Shown here one piece after another: positions 54,386-64,000 of a stretch of DNA of 64,000 bases. The stretch spans positions 37,710,333 to 37,774,332 of the forward strand of contig OX419756.1 of the NCBI GenBank assembly GCA_948567375.1, given 5' to 3'. Source of the DNA: Lunularia cruciata. Lineage: Eukaryota; Streptophyta; Marchantiopsida; Lunulariales; Lunulariaceae. A model generated the notes under the pieces. That model saw only the letters and a list, made by a program, of their open reading frames with translations. It was not told where the DNA came from and searched no databases. Within the stretch, counting starts at the first letter, position 1. Every line of letters starts with the position of its first letter. Position numbers and translations under genes: made by a program.

Positions 54386-54439
54386 AATATGGGATATGAG
54401 ATGAAGAATTGAAAAATAAATAATTTATTATATGGAAAC

Positions 54440-55690
54440 TCACTCACTCGAGTATATCATCATTGTGATAATCAAAGCAATGTTGCATCACCCTTGATCT
54501 ACTTTCTTCTCTACCAAGTTCTATATCATGAAAAGACATTTCTGAATCTATTTTTATTTTGTCTATAAATCCGCCATTGTCATCTGACCAAAGGTCTGAC
54601 CTATTGATTAAAAAATCATGTAAAATAATACACACTAACACCCACTTTAAAAAATAAGCATTTCTACTATGTTCTTTGAGTTGCACTCTCAAACTCACAA
54701 AGAGAATGCCATCTAGCTTTCAATACTCCTATACAATGCTTATTTATCACTCTTGCCTTTGCCAAATATTTATTAAAATACTACTTGTCCTTTGATTGGG
54801 CTTGCTTGAAAGTGGGGACTAGGTGATGCATGGGTACATAACTTGAATCACCTAAAAGGTACTCCTTTGCCTCAAAAGTGTGACAACTCACTCTTTGGTT
54901 CCAATCATTCTATAGTGATGATGTTTTCAAACAAGTCATATCATGACATGATCCTAGCATTCTTGCAAATAAAAAAATCAACTTATACTTTTAGTAAACC
55001 ATACAAAGAGGATCACCAATGCATTGAAAAAATACCTAACAAAAAAACACATACCTACCTATAATTGTGTAATTCTCTTTTTATCATCACAAATCACTTG
55101 GCCATTTATAGAATATGAATCCTTGTAACTGAAATATATTTCCCCGTCCGCTGTTGATCAAGTTGCAAGAGGAAACAATGTTCCATCTACCAAACCAACA
55201 CAACCAAAAAAAACCTTTGTATAAAAAAACATTAGATATTCTCCTCCTCTCCTTGAGCTCGGGCCAAGCAACTTTACTCCTCATCACATCTAATATAGTT
55301 GTCATAACTCTGCCAATAATAGCAATTGTTGAACCAGCACTAATGCCCAAATATTTAAACCCCATGCAACACAAGCTCCATTGCCGTGATGCCCAAATGT
55401 ATCCAAGGCTAGGGCAACTTGGATCCACACCGGTGTTTGCTCTCTTTGGTACCTTTTTTCAAAAATTGTATGTTTTAATCAAATCCACTAATGTTGAAAA
55501 AGAATTGACATCCATTCTAGTAAGTTGGCAAAAGGCCTTAGTATCAAGATTTCTAAAATACTCCTTCACAAACTCTCTTCTATGAGGGTAAGTAACATGG
55601 GGTTCCAAGTATGAATGAGTATGTGCATACTCCCACCCACTAATAAAAAATTCTAGCATATCTAAATCTCCTCCTTATTCTTTGTCTTCA
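54440..55690 (-). pseudogene. PIF/Harbinger-type transposase remnant (DDE_Tnp_4-like)
   Basis: Minus-strand pieces in order. 55,459-55,659: YPHRREFVKEYFRNLDTKAFCQLTRMDVNSFSTLVDLI, the N-terminal helical part. 55,087-55,428: SAGSTIAIIGRVMTTILDVM, WPELKERRRISN, then in another frame GCVGLVDGTLFPLA with the first catalytic Asp (about 55,185-55,187). Near 54,810-54,860: LGDSSYVPMHHLVP. Near 54,690-54,760: AKARVINKHCIGVLKARWHSL. 54,444-54,698: CIILHDFLINRSD. The frame shifts at an A/T run near 55,205-55,215, there are other stops and shifts, and the expected catalytic Glu of (E)RxFGxLK is Lys. A dead copy; terminal inverted repeats were not found. Confidence 0.75.
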
Positions 55691-55787
55691 TCTTCTAATC
55701 CTTGTAGCAATATTTCCAAATCTAACTGAATCATCCATTGAATATATTTTCTAATATTTTCTAGTTAGTTCTACACGAGTGCTCCCT

Positions 55788-55860
55788 CTCGGCATGACTT
55801 TACTCTGGAATTTTATTCACCTCCCTCTCGGCATGACTTGACTCTGGAATTTATTCACCA
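55788..55860. repeat. Tandem duplication of about 35 bp (2 copies)
   Basis: CTCCCTCTCGGCATGACTT, then ACTCTGGAATTT and ATTCACC, twice in a row with single-base differences. Confidence 0.8.
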
Positions 55861-55884
55861 CATATAACTCCTCATCGAGCAAAG

Positions 55885-56162
55885 TCATATCTCTATTCTA
55901 TATGTGCAAAGAAAAAAAAACAACCTCATAAATTTTGGTAAAGGAGCATCTCCATTCTCTACGCATAGCACAAAAAAACAACCTCATAGATTTTGGTAAA
56001 GGGGCATCTCCATTCTGTGCGCACAGAACAAAAAAACAACCTTGTAAATTTAGGCAAAGGAGCATTTCTATTCTCTACACATAGAACAGAAAAACAACCT
56101 CCTAAATTTTGGCAAAGGTGCATCTCTATTCTTTGCGCACAGAAAACAAACAATCTCATATT
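55885..56162. repeat. 58-bp minisatellite, about 5 copies
   Basis: Units run CATCTCCATTCTCTACGCA-TAGAACAAAAAAACAACCTC-ATAAATTTTGGTAAAGGAG, with units at about 55,888, 55,948, 56,006, 56,063 and 56,120. The minus-strand frame 55,959-56,213 is open through it and reads as repeats of CAQRIEMHLCQN-like text; it is probably a chance frame. Confidence 0.82.
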
Positions 56163-56282
56163 TCTCATTCCGTAACAAGAAAATAAGTTTATGAATTTCA
56201 TTTCATCACTCAAGGGGGAACAAGAGCATATATTTCATAGTCGTACCAAGAGACAACTATCATAAATAAAAAAATTTTAATA

Positions 56283-56570
56283 ATGAAATCAAGAATTTTG
56301 GAGAGTAACCCTTCAAACAAAATCACTCCTCCTCCTAACCTTCCCAAAACCCGCACTCAAATCTTCCCACTCCAAACCAATTCACTCCCCCTTTCAACTT
56401 TGGCTTCCAACTCAGGCTATGGGTCTCTCAAATCTCCTTCAGTTATCAAAATTCACTCCCCTTCCAACTCTGGCTATGGGTCTCTCAAATCTTCTTCTGC
56501 ATGCCCTCAAATCTTTCAACTCATGGTCCCTCCAATCTTCCTCATTGGTCAAAAATCTCATTCCATCTAG
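56283..56570 (+). CDS. Weak 95-codon frame over a duplicated stretch
   Basis: Low-complexity Ser/Pro/Lys text with NSGYGSLKS twice, reflecting an underlying duplication (about 56,378-56,435 and 56,450-56,500). There is no family and no good context. It is probably not a gene. Confidence 0.15.
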   Translation: MKSRILESNPSNKITPPPNLPKTRTQIFPLQTNSLPLSTLASNSGYGSLKSPSVIKIHSPSNSGYGSLKSSSACPQIFQLMVPPIFLIGQKSHSI

Positions 56571-56654
56571 TGCATAAATCTGTCAACTTTTGATTACTAT
56601 GGGTATTCTCGAACATCATGGATACTCCTTTTGGTGACCGCCACTTTCATGATA

Positions 56655-57095
56655 ACCCTACAAGATATACTTAACTAACCCTAATATATAATCTATGCAC
56701 TACAGAGTGATAACCCTAATATATCATCTATGCTCTAGGGAAGTGATAACGTGTTCCTTATCCCTTATTGTCTCCGGACCACCTCATATGGAGTGTACTA
56801 GTAATAAGGAACTCGGCCCGATCTCTGTATCGAGACCTTTTCTACCTCCCGTTCAACACCCCCAGATTTAGTCAATAGTAATTTTCTATATGAAAAGTTA
56901 TGAAACATCGAATAACTATTTCTGAAACTCCCTCCTGTCATCCATTTCATTGAAGTTAACAAAATGTGTATGTCAAGAGCTCATACTGACATTTCAAGTT
57001 ATACCTACTCAAATAACTGCCATCCACTGCGATTGAAGATAACAAAAAGTTTATGTCAAGCTCATGCTGACATTTCATATTACTACTACTCAAAT
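56655..57095. repeat. Two further local duplications
   Basis: GTGATAACCCTAATATATMATCTATGC occurs at about 56,650-56,697 and 56,707-56,735. A block from AAATGTGTATGTCAAGAGCTC to CTACTCAAATAA (about 56,959-57,018) recurs with changes at 57,040-57,092. No gene is seen here. Confidence 0.6.
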
Positions 57096-57328
57096 AAGGC
57101 AATAATATGTAACTGTAGTTGACATTTAGATACCTGAAGAGTCAATCATGTCAGGACAGGGTCAGAATTGTGATACATGAACTTTGCAATCAATGGATGG
57201 AACAGGACATCTTCCTGTCCGGAGGCTAGTGTCCGAGTTATGGTGACTACTTAGCGTTTACAAATCTCGGATGTTTGCGGTGGGAAAAGCAATTCTTCGA
57301 TTTCAGTCTCTAGCGTAAGACAGTGAAA

Positions 57329-57532
57329 ATGGCGACAACTATAACCAGAGTTGTAAGATGGCTTGAAGAATGTGCACGGACTAATGTACGGGATAAGGCA
57401 AACTTCTTCAAATTTCAAGCTATAGACGGAAATAATTGCAACAACTATTACCTGCAATGCAACATAGATGGTGGAAATGTGCAAGTTCTAAAACAAGAAT
57501 TGAGTGGCAAGAAAGTCCAGATACCAACATAG
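57329..57532 (+). CDS. Small unidentified frame with a good start context
   Basis: 67 codons from AAAATGGCG (a strong plant start context): MATTITRVVRWLEECARTNVRDKANFFKFQAIDGNNCNNYYLQCNIDG..., ending QIPT. Composition is protein-like and not repetitive. It could be a small gene or a first exon. No family is recognised, and the opposite strand is also open here, so coding status is uncertain. Confidence 0.3.
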   Translation: MATTITRVVRWLEECARTNVRDKANFFKFQAIDGNNCNNYYLQCNIDGGNVQVLKQELSGKKVQIPT

Positions 57533-58768
57533 AATGAAATGTGAGATAGAAACACTGATAATATAATAACCACCGCGACGACCTTATATTACACGACCTC
57601 TGAAGGTGTCAAAAATTCGACATCTTTGAAATGATAATACACACAATCGAAGATGCACTGCCAAACGAGGGATATAAAACTACATTTGCTCATGAGGAGA
57701 TAGCGGTTCTAGAATCGCTGACATCCCAAATTGACTTTGCACTTCAAAACAACCAAACCTTCAGTACCGAGCACAATCTGTGTGCTCGTCAAATCACTAA
57801 ATAATGAGTCACAATTCAGCTGCTATATTTCGAAGACATCTAAAAGTTAATAGAAGATTCGAACCAACCAAAAACACATTAGGCTAACTTAAGAGCCCAC
57901 TCCAACATTGGAGAAGGGAGGAGATAGAAATTGGTTGGAGAGAAGTACCCCGATCTCGATCTTTTACTCGATCAAGCTTAGAGCACGTTCCTGCTAAGAT
58001 GAGACTCATCCTCTGAAGATCGGTCGGAGTTTAAGCTCAAGGAATATGGCCTTGGCAGATAGCCAATTCACTGCGGATAGGAACTGTTACCACAAATCTT
58101 ACTGTCGGAATGCAGCGTGTTCCGAGATTCAGTCGAAATCAGGTCGAGCTATGCCGGTCCCTCATGAGTTTGATTTCTGTCGACCGAAGCATGCCGAAAG
58201 CCTTGAGCTGACAACGCGTCTTTGCTGACATCCTTCAGAATTGAGCCACATACCTCCTGATGAAACTAATTTACATTCCTCGGATCAAACCTGAGCTGTA
58301 GCTGTGTTACAGATCATTTGACCTGTTGGTTGAAATCAAACCTTCTAGAGCAGATATCCGTCGATTGCGGCTATATATTTTTGGGTTCAGGAACAGTATG
58401 CTGTATGATGGGTCGGCTAGGTCCCATGTCAGAGATCATCGCCTGCTAGGATAGAAATGGAGCGGCTTTCGTCTCTCGGTTCGAAGAATGGATTGCTTTC
58501 GTGCTTGATCATCTGTCGTGAGGTTTGCACTCCACATAGACCTAAGTCTGTCCACGTCGGTAAGTGACGTACGGTATATCCTACTTGACTTTCCCACAGA
58601 CCGAATTGAAAATTTTAAAATCTAATACATGGTTTCCACACCGAGTAGATCAAGGACCAAAATTTGGAGAATCTCTAATTGCAGTATCTTCGAGAATCGA
58701 AGCTCCTGACCGAAGAATAACTCTGTCGCTAGACTCTTCTTTTCCGTCCGGGCGAAGCTTGTTGTCTC
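57533..58768. other. No gene recognised
   Basis: Mixed-composition, non-repetitive DNA with only short frames on both strands. It may hold the 3' part or untranslated region of the minus-strand candidate gene that begins to its right. Confidence 0.4.
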
Positions 58769-59948
58769 TCAGGCCATCGCGGGACACCCTTGTGGCTTGG
58801 AATGTAATTCCTCCTTCAAAATCTTCAAATGGCTCCGGGTCTGTTGCTTCAACTTGTCCACGACTATCTGCTTGAGACTGATAGCCTTGCAGGAATTGAG
58901 GAACGAAAAGCTCAACGTCGTGCGCCAGCTGTGAAACATGAAACAGTTGATAAGCGACGAGGCCCTCAGTAGAAACATGACAAAGTCCACCAGCTGAAAA
59001 TATATGCTCATCCTACAAGATCCCGCTAGCTGGCCGTTGCTGAAAACGATTGCCAGAATAAATTCTTCCGTTGTAAACTTCTTATACTGTGTATCATAGA
59101 TGGCCAGAAATGAAAGAGTGCAGCATGTACATACCAAGACAGTAGTAGAGTTTCCACCATGTTTGTGTTGATCAAGCCAGTCGCGGAAGCTCACTCCGAC
59201 AAAGTAGGCTTCCACCACAACGAAGCAAACCACAAGCAGCGTTACGATGATTTTCTCTGAAACAATCAAAGGTTTCGAATGGGAAGCGTGCCCTTGATCC
59301 TCGACTTCCGGTGGTGTAATCAAATGCTCCAGCAAAACAGGTGCTTCAGTTTGATATGCTTCCCCTTTTTCCACATCAACTGCAGAAGATGGTCGGTTGT
59401 TGACAGATCTCGAAATTTGCATCTTGCTTTCACTGTCAATCTGATCCTCCTCACCCGAATTTCCTTTCTTCTGTAGACCACGATCCAAACTTGAGTTAGT
59501 GAGATTGCACTGTAATTGAATAGCGACTCGTTTATCTTTTAGAGTGTGCATTCTCAAACACGTGCGAGAATTGACAAGCCTTATCAGCAGGCTTCCTAAT
59601 CTCACGAAGTTGGTTAATAATGTTGCACGCGATGCACATCGTGCTGTGGAAACTCAAGAGAAACAGAAAAAGCAGCATACCCACTTAACCGACAATTAGG
59701 CTGTAGAGCGAGATGAATGAAGACAGTGAATAAGTACACTACTGGATGTGACAACGAGAATCTCACTGATCCAGCAAATCTGAACTGTGGTGATAGGCAT
59801 ATACTAGTAAACCTATGCTCGTCTGTGCCTCATTATCATACCTCCTGAACGCGGACCGACTAAGAGATGACGACAGAGATCTGAAGTGAGTTGAAACTTG
59901 AATCAAGCCCACGAAGGGGAAGGCATTGGAAGCACGAGACAAGGACAA
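58769..59948 (-). CDS. Candidate multi-exon host gene, membrane protein
   Basis: The minus-strand frame 58,769-59,605 (278 codons) contains an acidic, Ser-rich part (EEDQIDSESKMQISRSVNN..., LLEHLITPPEVEDQG), then a strong membrane segment IIVTLLVVCFVVVEAYFVGV and FRDWLDQHKHGG. A consensus donor GTATGT at about 59,134-59,139 and an acceptor ATATATTTTCAG at about 59,005-59,000 suggest an intron. After it comes VDFVMFLLRASSLINCFMFHSWRTTLSFSFL, a second hydrophobic part, then a charged helix. A further frame at 59,763-59,948 (MSLSRASNAFPFVGLIQVSTHFRSLSSSLSRSAFRR) with a donor-like GTATGA could be a first exon. The exact exon structure and family are unknown. It is the best host-gene candidate here. 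Confidence 0.42.
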
Positions 59949-60871
59949 AGATGATGATTCACATCGAGGGAGAAGACAAAGAGGAGGATTTCAAATCGAC
60001 AGAATTACAGCATACTTATGAAGCAATTGCCGGAGTCGGAAATCGATCCGCACACCCCCGGGTTGCTCAACAAAACAGGTGGAACTTCAACAAGCATTCG
60101 TGGTTGCCCGATCGTTTGAGCACAGAAGCAGGTTTAAGAGCTACATGAATTGCACTCCATCTCCCACCTGGTCAAACTTGAAGGACGCCCTCATCTTCTC
60201 CAGTTCGCTTTGCCGTCGACGTAATTAGATGTATACTATTCGCTTCTCCTCCGATTCTATTCAATTCCTTCTCGCATTCAATCACTCCTCTGAATTTCGT
60301 TTCTGAACTTCTGCCACGGGCCCGCACCTGTCTCCAAATTTCCTCCTCCTTTTCCTCGCCTTTGTTGCTCCAGCATCTATCCCTCTTAAACAGCTTCTCT
60401 CAACTGGTTATCAACTTCTCGTACCTCCTAACCTGACAATCCCTTATTCTTCCCTTCTCAACCAAACCTAAACCGAACCCTTCGTCCCCTTCCCAGCCTC
60501 ATTCCAAACCACCGACTCCAGCCACGTATCTAACTGACACCAAGGTAGGACTCCCAAGGAGGGATTCCTTCCTCCTGTCCTGTTCCTGTATCGGTCATCC
60601 TCTTCCCTTTCCTTAGCTCCCAGTTCCTGCTCCCAATCTCGGGCAGGAGAAACACCTGTAAAGGTCTTTGAGCTTAAACTTCCCTCTCCTTCGTGTTCGA
60701 AGTCTCTCTAGACTCTGGAGACAGCAGAGGTACAGTACAAAGTATGGTACAACACGTAGGAAACTTGTGACAAACATTGATGCAGTGAATTTGACCTCGG
60801 ACTTGGGGGAATCTTCTCAAATTTTAAATTTCTAAGTCCGCAGAAGATCGAGCCGTAAGCAGGACATCCGT
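59949..60871. other. Possible promoter or 5' UTR region, CT-rich
   Basis: The region 60,190-60,700 is strongly pyrimidine-rich on the plus strand (CTTCTCCTCCGATTC, TCCTCCTTTTCCTCGCC), typical of plant 5' UTRs. No clear frame follows. It could serve a plus-strand transcript or lie upstream of the minus-strand gene candidate. Confidence 0.3.
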
Positions 60872-61495
60872 TTGCCTACACCTGGTCAAGGACAACTGTG
60901 TGCTACTGACTCGCGAGAAAGGTGGTTCCTACCTCGGATCGCTTTCTCGTCGCGGCTGCTTGCTGTCGTTGGGCAGACAGATGTCAGACGGATGCCCACG
61001 ATCCTGCGTATTCGTCTCCAATCCGACGTTCACCCATTAGCAGCCTGCAACAGCTGGCCGCCTGCAATCGCTGATTGGCGTACAGTGAATAGAACATCGA
61101 ACATCGAACTTGTTACAGTACAAGTAGTTTGCAAGGACAAAGATATTACCATTACAGCCCTCCACAGTGTAAGCACTAAGGTTAGGCGTACCGTGGTTTG
61201 TTTCCTCTTGTATTGCCCAGCAAGAGCAGGAGAGGTGATGGCAGGTGTCCAAAAATTCCAGGACCCATGTGTCGCCGAAAATAGGTTCTCGAGTCTGTTA
61301 CAATTACAACCTCGTAAGAAGAGACGCTCAATCGAAGGTGAGTTCGATAAAATTTCGCTGCAGGTGAAATCGTCTCTCGCAATTCTTTGCGTGAGGTATT
61401 CGTGCTGTTTATGTCTGCACTTACTTAACAAGGCAATCACATGGGCTAAGGAGGTAACCATCATTCAGGACTATTTGAAGAGCATTAACTGTTGA
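60872..61495 (+). CDS. Doubtful 207-codon frame
   Basis: Open plus-strand frame (MPTPGQGQLCATDSRERW... CLHLLNKAITWAKEVTIIQDYLKSINC). The minus strand is open over the same stretch for 144 codons (61,030-61,464), and neither shows a known domain. The strand, if any, is undecided. Confidence 0.2.
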   Translation: MPTPGQGQLCATDSRERWFLPRIAFSSRLLAVVGQTDVRRMPTILRIRLQSDVHPLAACNSWPPAIADWRTVNRTSNIELVTVQVVCKDKDITITALHSVSTKVRRTVVCFLLYCPARAGEVMAGVQKFQDPCVAENRFSSLLQLQPRKKRRSIEGEFDKISLQVKSSLAILCVRYSCCLCLHLLNKAITWAKEVTIIQDYLKSINC

Positions 61496-62348
61496 ATGTA
61501 CTGAAACGTTGTCTTCGTATCCAATAGATCAGATTGAGGTATAACCTTGAGTCCATAATCTCATGATCAAATTCACACCAAAGTGTTGCCATTGCAATGG
61601 ATGAATGACATTGGGAGGTGTTCTCTTGACTTGGTGGCTTCTTCTCTAGAATAGTGAGCAGACAAACACATCAAAACTTTTAATTTGGTGATATCATGCA
61701 TTCGCATTCTTTGATGTTCTGTGTTCTTTATTGTTCAAGCAAAGATTCTGCCACATACTGGTAAAGCAATTCAAAATTAATAGTACCGTAGAAGGAACCT
61801 TTTTAACTCTCCGACAAAGACCAATGATGCGTTTATGATTACCATTGACTCTCTGAAATAGGTAGTCTATTCGACGATGGCTTTAAATGGAAGTTTTCTT
61901 CTTGGGGTACGGTACTGAATTTGAAGCCTAGGTATTTTTCTTTTCTTCAATGAAGTGAGAACAAATTCATCCGCAGAGAATAGTTGTGGTTTAATTTTGA
62001 CTATTTTGCAACATGCCCACCTGAGCTATAACATATTTTAGGAACCTACAACGAGTACTGAAAAGTTCTGGTTAAATTCCTGATAGTTTGGCTTGCTAAG
62101 CCTTCCGCAGATCGCAGTTGGGGACACCGTAGGGCGGGAAAGGGTGCCGACCATTGAGCGGGCCACGTTTCATGGGATCCCTGGCATATTCCAGTTACGT
62201 GAAGCGTCCAGTGGTCTTGGCCCTTATCTTTAGGATAAACGGTGCGGAGAGCTCCTCCGATACTGCGCATACCTCTCCGACGACCGAAATTAGGCTCCTT
62301 TTTGTGCATCGCACCCATGTGGACTGCGCTTTGAGTGCCCTGGTTCAT
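61496..62348. other. No gene recognised
   Basis: AT-rich to mixed DNA with only chance-length frames. No repeat structure was noted. Confidence 0.45.
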
Positions 62349-62485
62349 GGCAAATTTCCCAATCTCTTTCGTTTTGCTTGTTCATGCATGTGCTCTACAT
62401 TCTCACGGGAGTCTCGTTTCCCAATCCTGGCAAATTTCCCAATCTCTTTCGTTTTGCTTGTTCATGCATGTGCTCTACATTCTCA
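62349..62485. repeat. 57-bp direct repeat, spacing 80 bp
   Basis: GGCAAATTTCCCAATCTC through CTACATTCTCA at 62,349-62,405 and again at 62,429-62,485, apparently identical. The intervening TTTCCCAATCC echoes the start of the unit. Confidence 0.88.
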
Positions 62486-62643
62486 TTTTGAGTCGTTCCG
62501 CTCGTTCATGCATAGCTTTAAGGTGTGTCTCACGCGCAGGCCAACAAGTTTCTCGGGCATGTAGTAAAGTTCTCGTGTAAGCAGGTTTTGTAAATTAGAA
62601 GTGACTAGCAAATGTGGAAGGAGGTTATTGAACTCATGTGAAC

Positions 62644-62683
62644 TTAATTCTCTCAGGTCATTCTCATGACCTGAGAGAATTAA
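62644..62683. repeat. Perfect 18-bp inverted repeat with 4-nt loop
   Basis: TTAATTCTCTCAGGTCAT, loop TCTC, ATGACCTGAGAGAATTAA. A long perfect hairpin in otherwise plain DNA. No flanking poly-T or gene end shows a role. Confidence 0.9.
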
Positions 62684-64000
62684 CCTGTCCATTTTGGTTG
62701 ACAGATTCTTAAGGTGTGAAGTTATTTGGATTCGTCCTAATGATTGTTTTAAAATCAACAAATAGAGAGTATGTTCCTGTCCTTTACGTGGAATAACTTT
62801 CGGCCTAGAACACTTTTTCCTATTGCGAGCATATTTGAATTCCCAAAGTGGATAATGTCCGCTCTCGTATCTGCCAACCCAACATAGGACTTGATCAAGT
62901 TGTTCCTCTCGGGATGGTGTGATAAAATAGACCTTTCATTCAAATATTATCATTTATTAATTCTGGGAAATTATGTACTGATAATTTCAGTAATTATTAA
63001 TGATATGAATACTTTTGTAAATTTATCAATGATTTTAAAGTTTTTATCCCCATGGCATTTTAAATAACTTTTTGGACTAACTAGCCGCTCACAAGAATTG
63101 GCAAAGAAGTTACCTTCACTTTCAAGGAGCCATTCTTATTGTTTCTCATGTTTTAGGTATTTTAGAGGCGTTCAAATTCTCAAAATTGAATATTCAGGAG
63201 AAAGCTAAAAGCAAGCTAACTATTTTGTTGCAATGTCTTGATTGAATTCCAGCAGGTGGAGAAAGTAATAACTTAGATTTTCCAATATCAAAGTGAAAAT
63301 TTATACTTGGGGTTAAATATATAACATATAAATATTTCATTTTATTCCTTTATGCATATTTTGGGAATTTTTATTATAAAAAATGACCCCCTTTTTTGGT
63401 ACTCCTCACAATGAACTATATTTTGCAAATAAGTCCAAAACTTTATTGCAAACTACCTAATGAATCATGCATCCCATTTATTTGTCTAAAATAACTCAAA
63501 AAATACACATAATCCAATCATTTACAATATAAAATATATCAAAACTAATTAATATTATCCTTTTAACAATCTCTTGCAGAAATTCAATTACAAAATTCTC
63601 ATTCTATGCTTTATCATTTCCTAAATCCTATTTATATAATAATACTTACTTTGACATCTGAGCTAGATGGTTTTTGCAACGATCTACACCTTTGTCAATA
63701 GAAATTTAGTGCAAATATATTTATGTCTAATCTGAACTATATAAAATCTTTTATCAATTGCTTCCTTAGAATCTTTAGATAATACTCCTTGCTTGGTAAT
63801 TAACTCATTCGCTTGTTCAATAACAACCATTGAATCTAAGCTCTTTCTAGTTCTTCTTTTCCCTTTTGAGATAGTACTTTGTAAAATTTAAAAATTTAAA
63901 ATCTTTGTAAAACTAAATCATTAACCGGGAGCTACTAATTCTACTCCCTCAAGTTTCTAATATCACAAACGGGATATCTACTAATTTTGCTCCCCCGCGT
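62684..64000. other. AT-rich DNA, no clear gene; possible old minus-strand coding fragment
   Basis: The region 63,690-63,870 is open on the minus strand (RRTRKSLDSMVVIEQANELITKQGVLSKDSKEAIDKRFYIVQIRHKYICTKFLL), which looks protein-like. It may be a remnant of a repeat-encoded protein; not identified. The rest shows nothing recognisable. Confidence 0.3.

Noticed and set aside
55959-56213. 84-codon minus-strand frame with repeated CAQRIEMHL-like text
   Set aside because: It is the translation of the 58-bp minisatellite and is frame-inconsistent along the array.
60872-61495. 207-codon plus-strand frame as a confident gene
   Set aside because: The opposite strand is open over much of the same stretch and no domain is visible. 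Kept only as a low-confidence feature.
62046-62564. Frames of 100-136 codons on both strands
   Set aside because: They overlap each other and the 57-bp direct repeat. Composition is not protein-like.
1-64000. tRNA, rRNA, CRISPR or bacterial-type operons
   Set aside because: No cloverleaf, rRNA signature or regularly spaced short repeats with unique spacers were found. The content is that of a plant nuclear genome.

Overview
This window looks like a piece of a large, repeat-rich land-plant genome. The evidence is plant-type Ty3/gypsy elements (one a chromovirus with an initiator-Met tRNA primer site), a PIF/Harbinger transposase remnant, short TTTAGGG-type repeats and GT-AG-like splice sites in the only gene-like stretch. 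The lineage cannot be fixed from sequence alone. A seed-free plant or a conifer would suit the methyltransferase-bearing element described below, but that is a low-confidence inference. No tRNA, rRNA or CRISPR array was seen.

Layout. From 1 to about 39.1 kb is a deep nest of elements. An unidentified plus-strand coding sequence (H; pieces at 20,719-21,136, 24,917-25,136 and 38,934-39,094) was hit by element C at its left side and by two copies of family D (D2 21,137-24,911; D4 25,137-38,928). C (14,147-20,718) was itself hit by D1 (16,791-20,588) and by a different Ty3-like element F (1-3,811 plus 13,439-14,146). F contains element A (3,812-13,438), and D4 contains element B (27,206-37,182). 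A, B and C are one Ty3/gypsy-like family. From 39.1 to 44.0 kb there are unidentified minus-strand reading frames and simple repeats. From 44,010 to 54,385 is a chromovirus (E) with 745-bp LTRs and a clean 5-bp target duplication, split by D3 (46,830-50,610). From 54.4 to 57.2 kb there is a decayed PIF/Harbinger transposase and several local tandem duplications. From 57.2 to 64 kb the DNA is non-repetitive, with one candidate multi-exon host gene on the minus strand and little else.

The most interesting object is the A/B/C family. Besides gag, protease, reverse transcriptase, RNase H and integrase, it carries a cytosine-5 DNA methyltransferase domain of DNMT3-like appearance between protease and reverse transcriptase, and a PHD zinc finger after the integrase. 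Its ends are not ordinary LTRs. The 5' end has one unit (X, about 450 bp); the 3' end has Y-X-Y, where Y is 105 bp. X...Y-X-Y is the split-direct-repeat layout known from some tyrosine-recombinase retroelements, yet this family has a DDE-type integrase and 4-bp target duplications. A and B are independent insertions with the same layout.

The second novelty is family D: four copies of about 3.8 kb with TG...CA ends, 5-bp target duplications and no visible LTRs. They encode a protein that resembles the 'putative plant transposon protein' domain, followed by a long charged coiled coil, and no polymerase. All retroelements are treated as fossils; none is claimed to be active.
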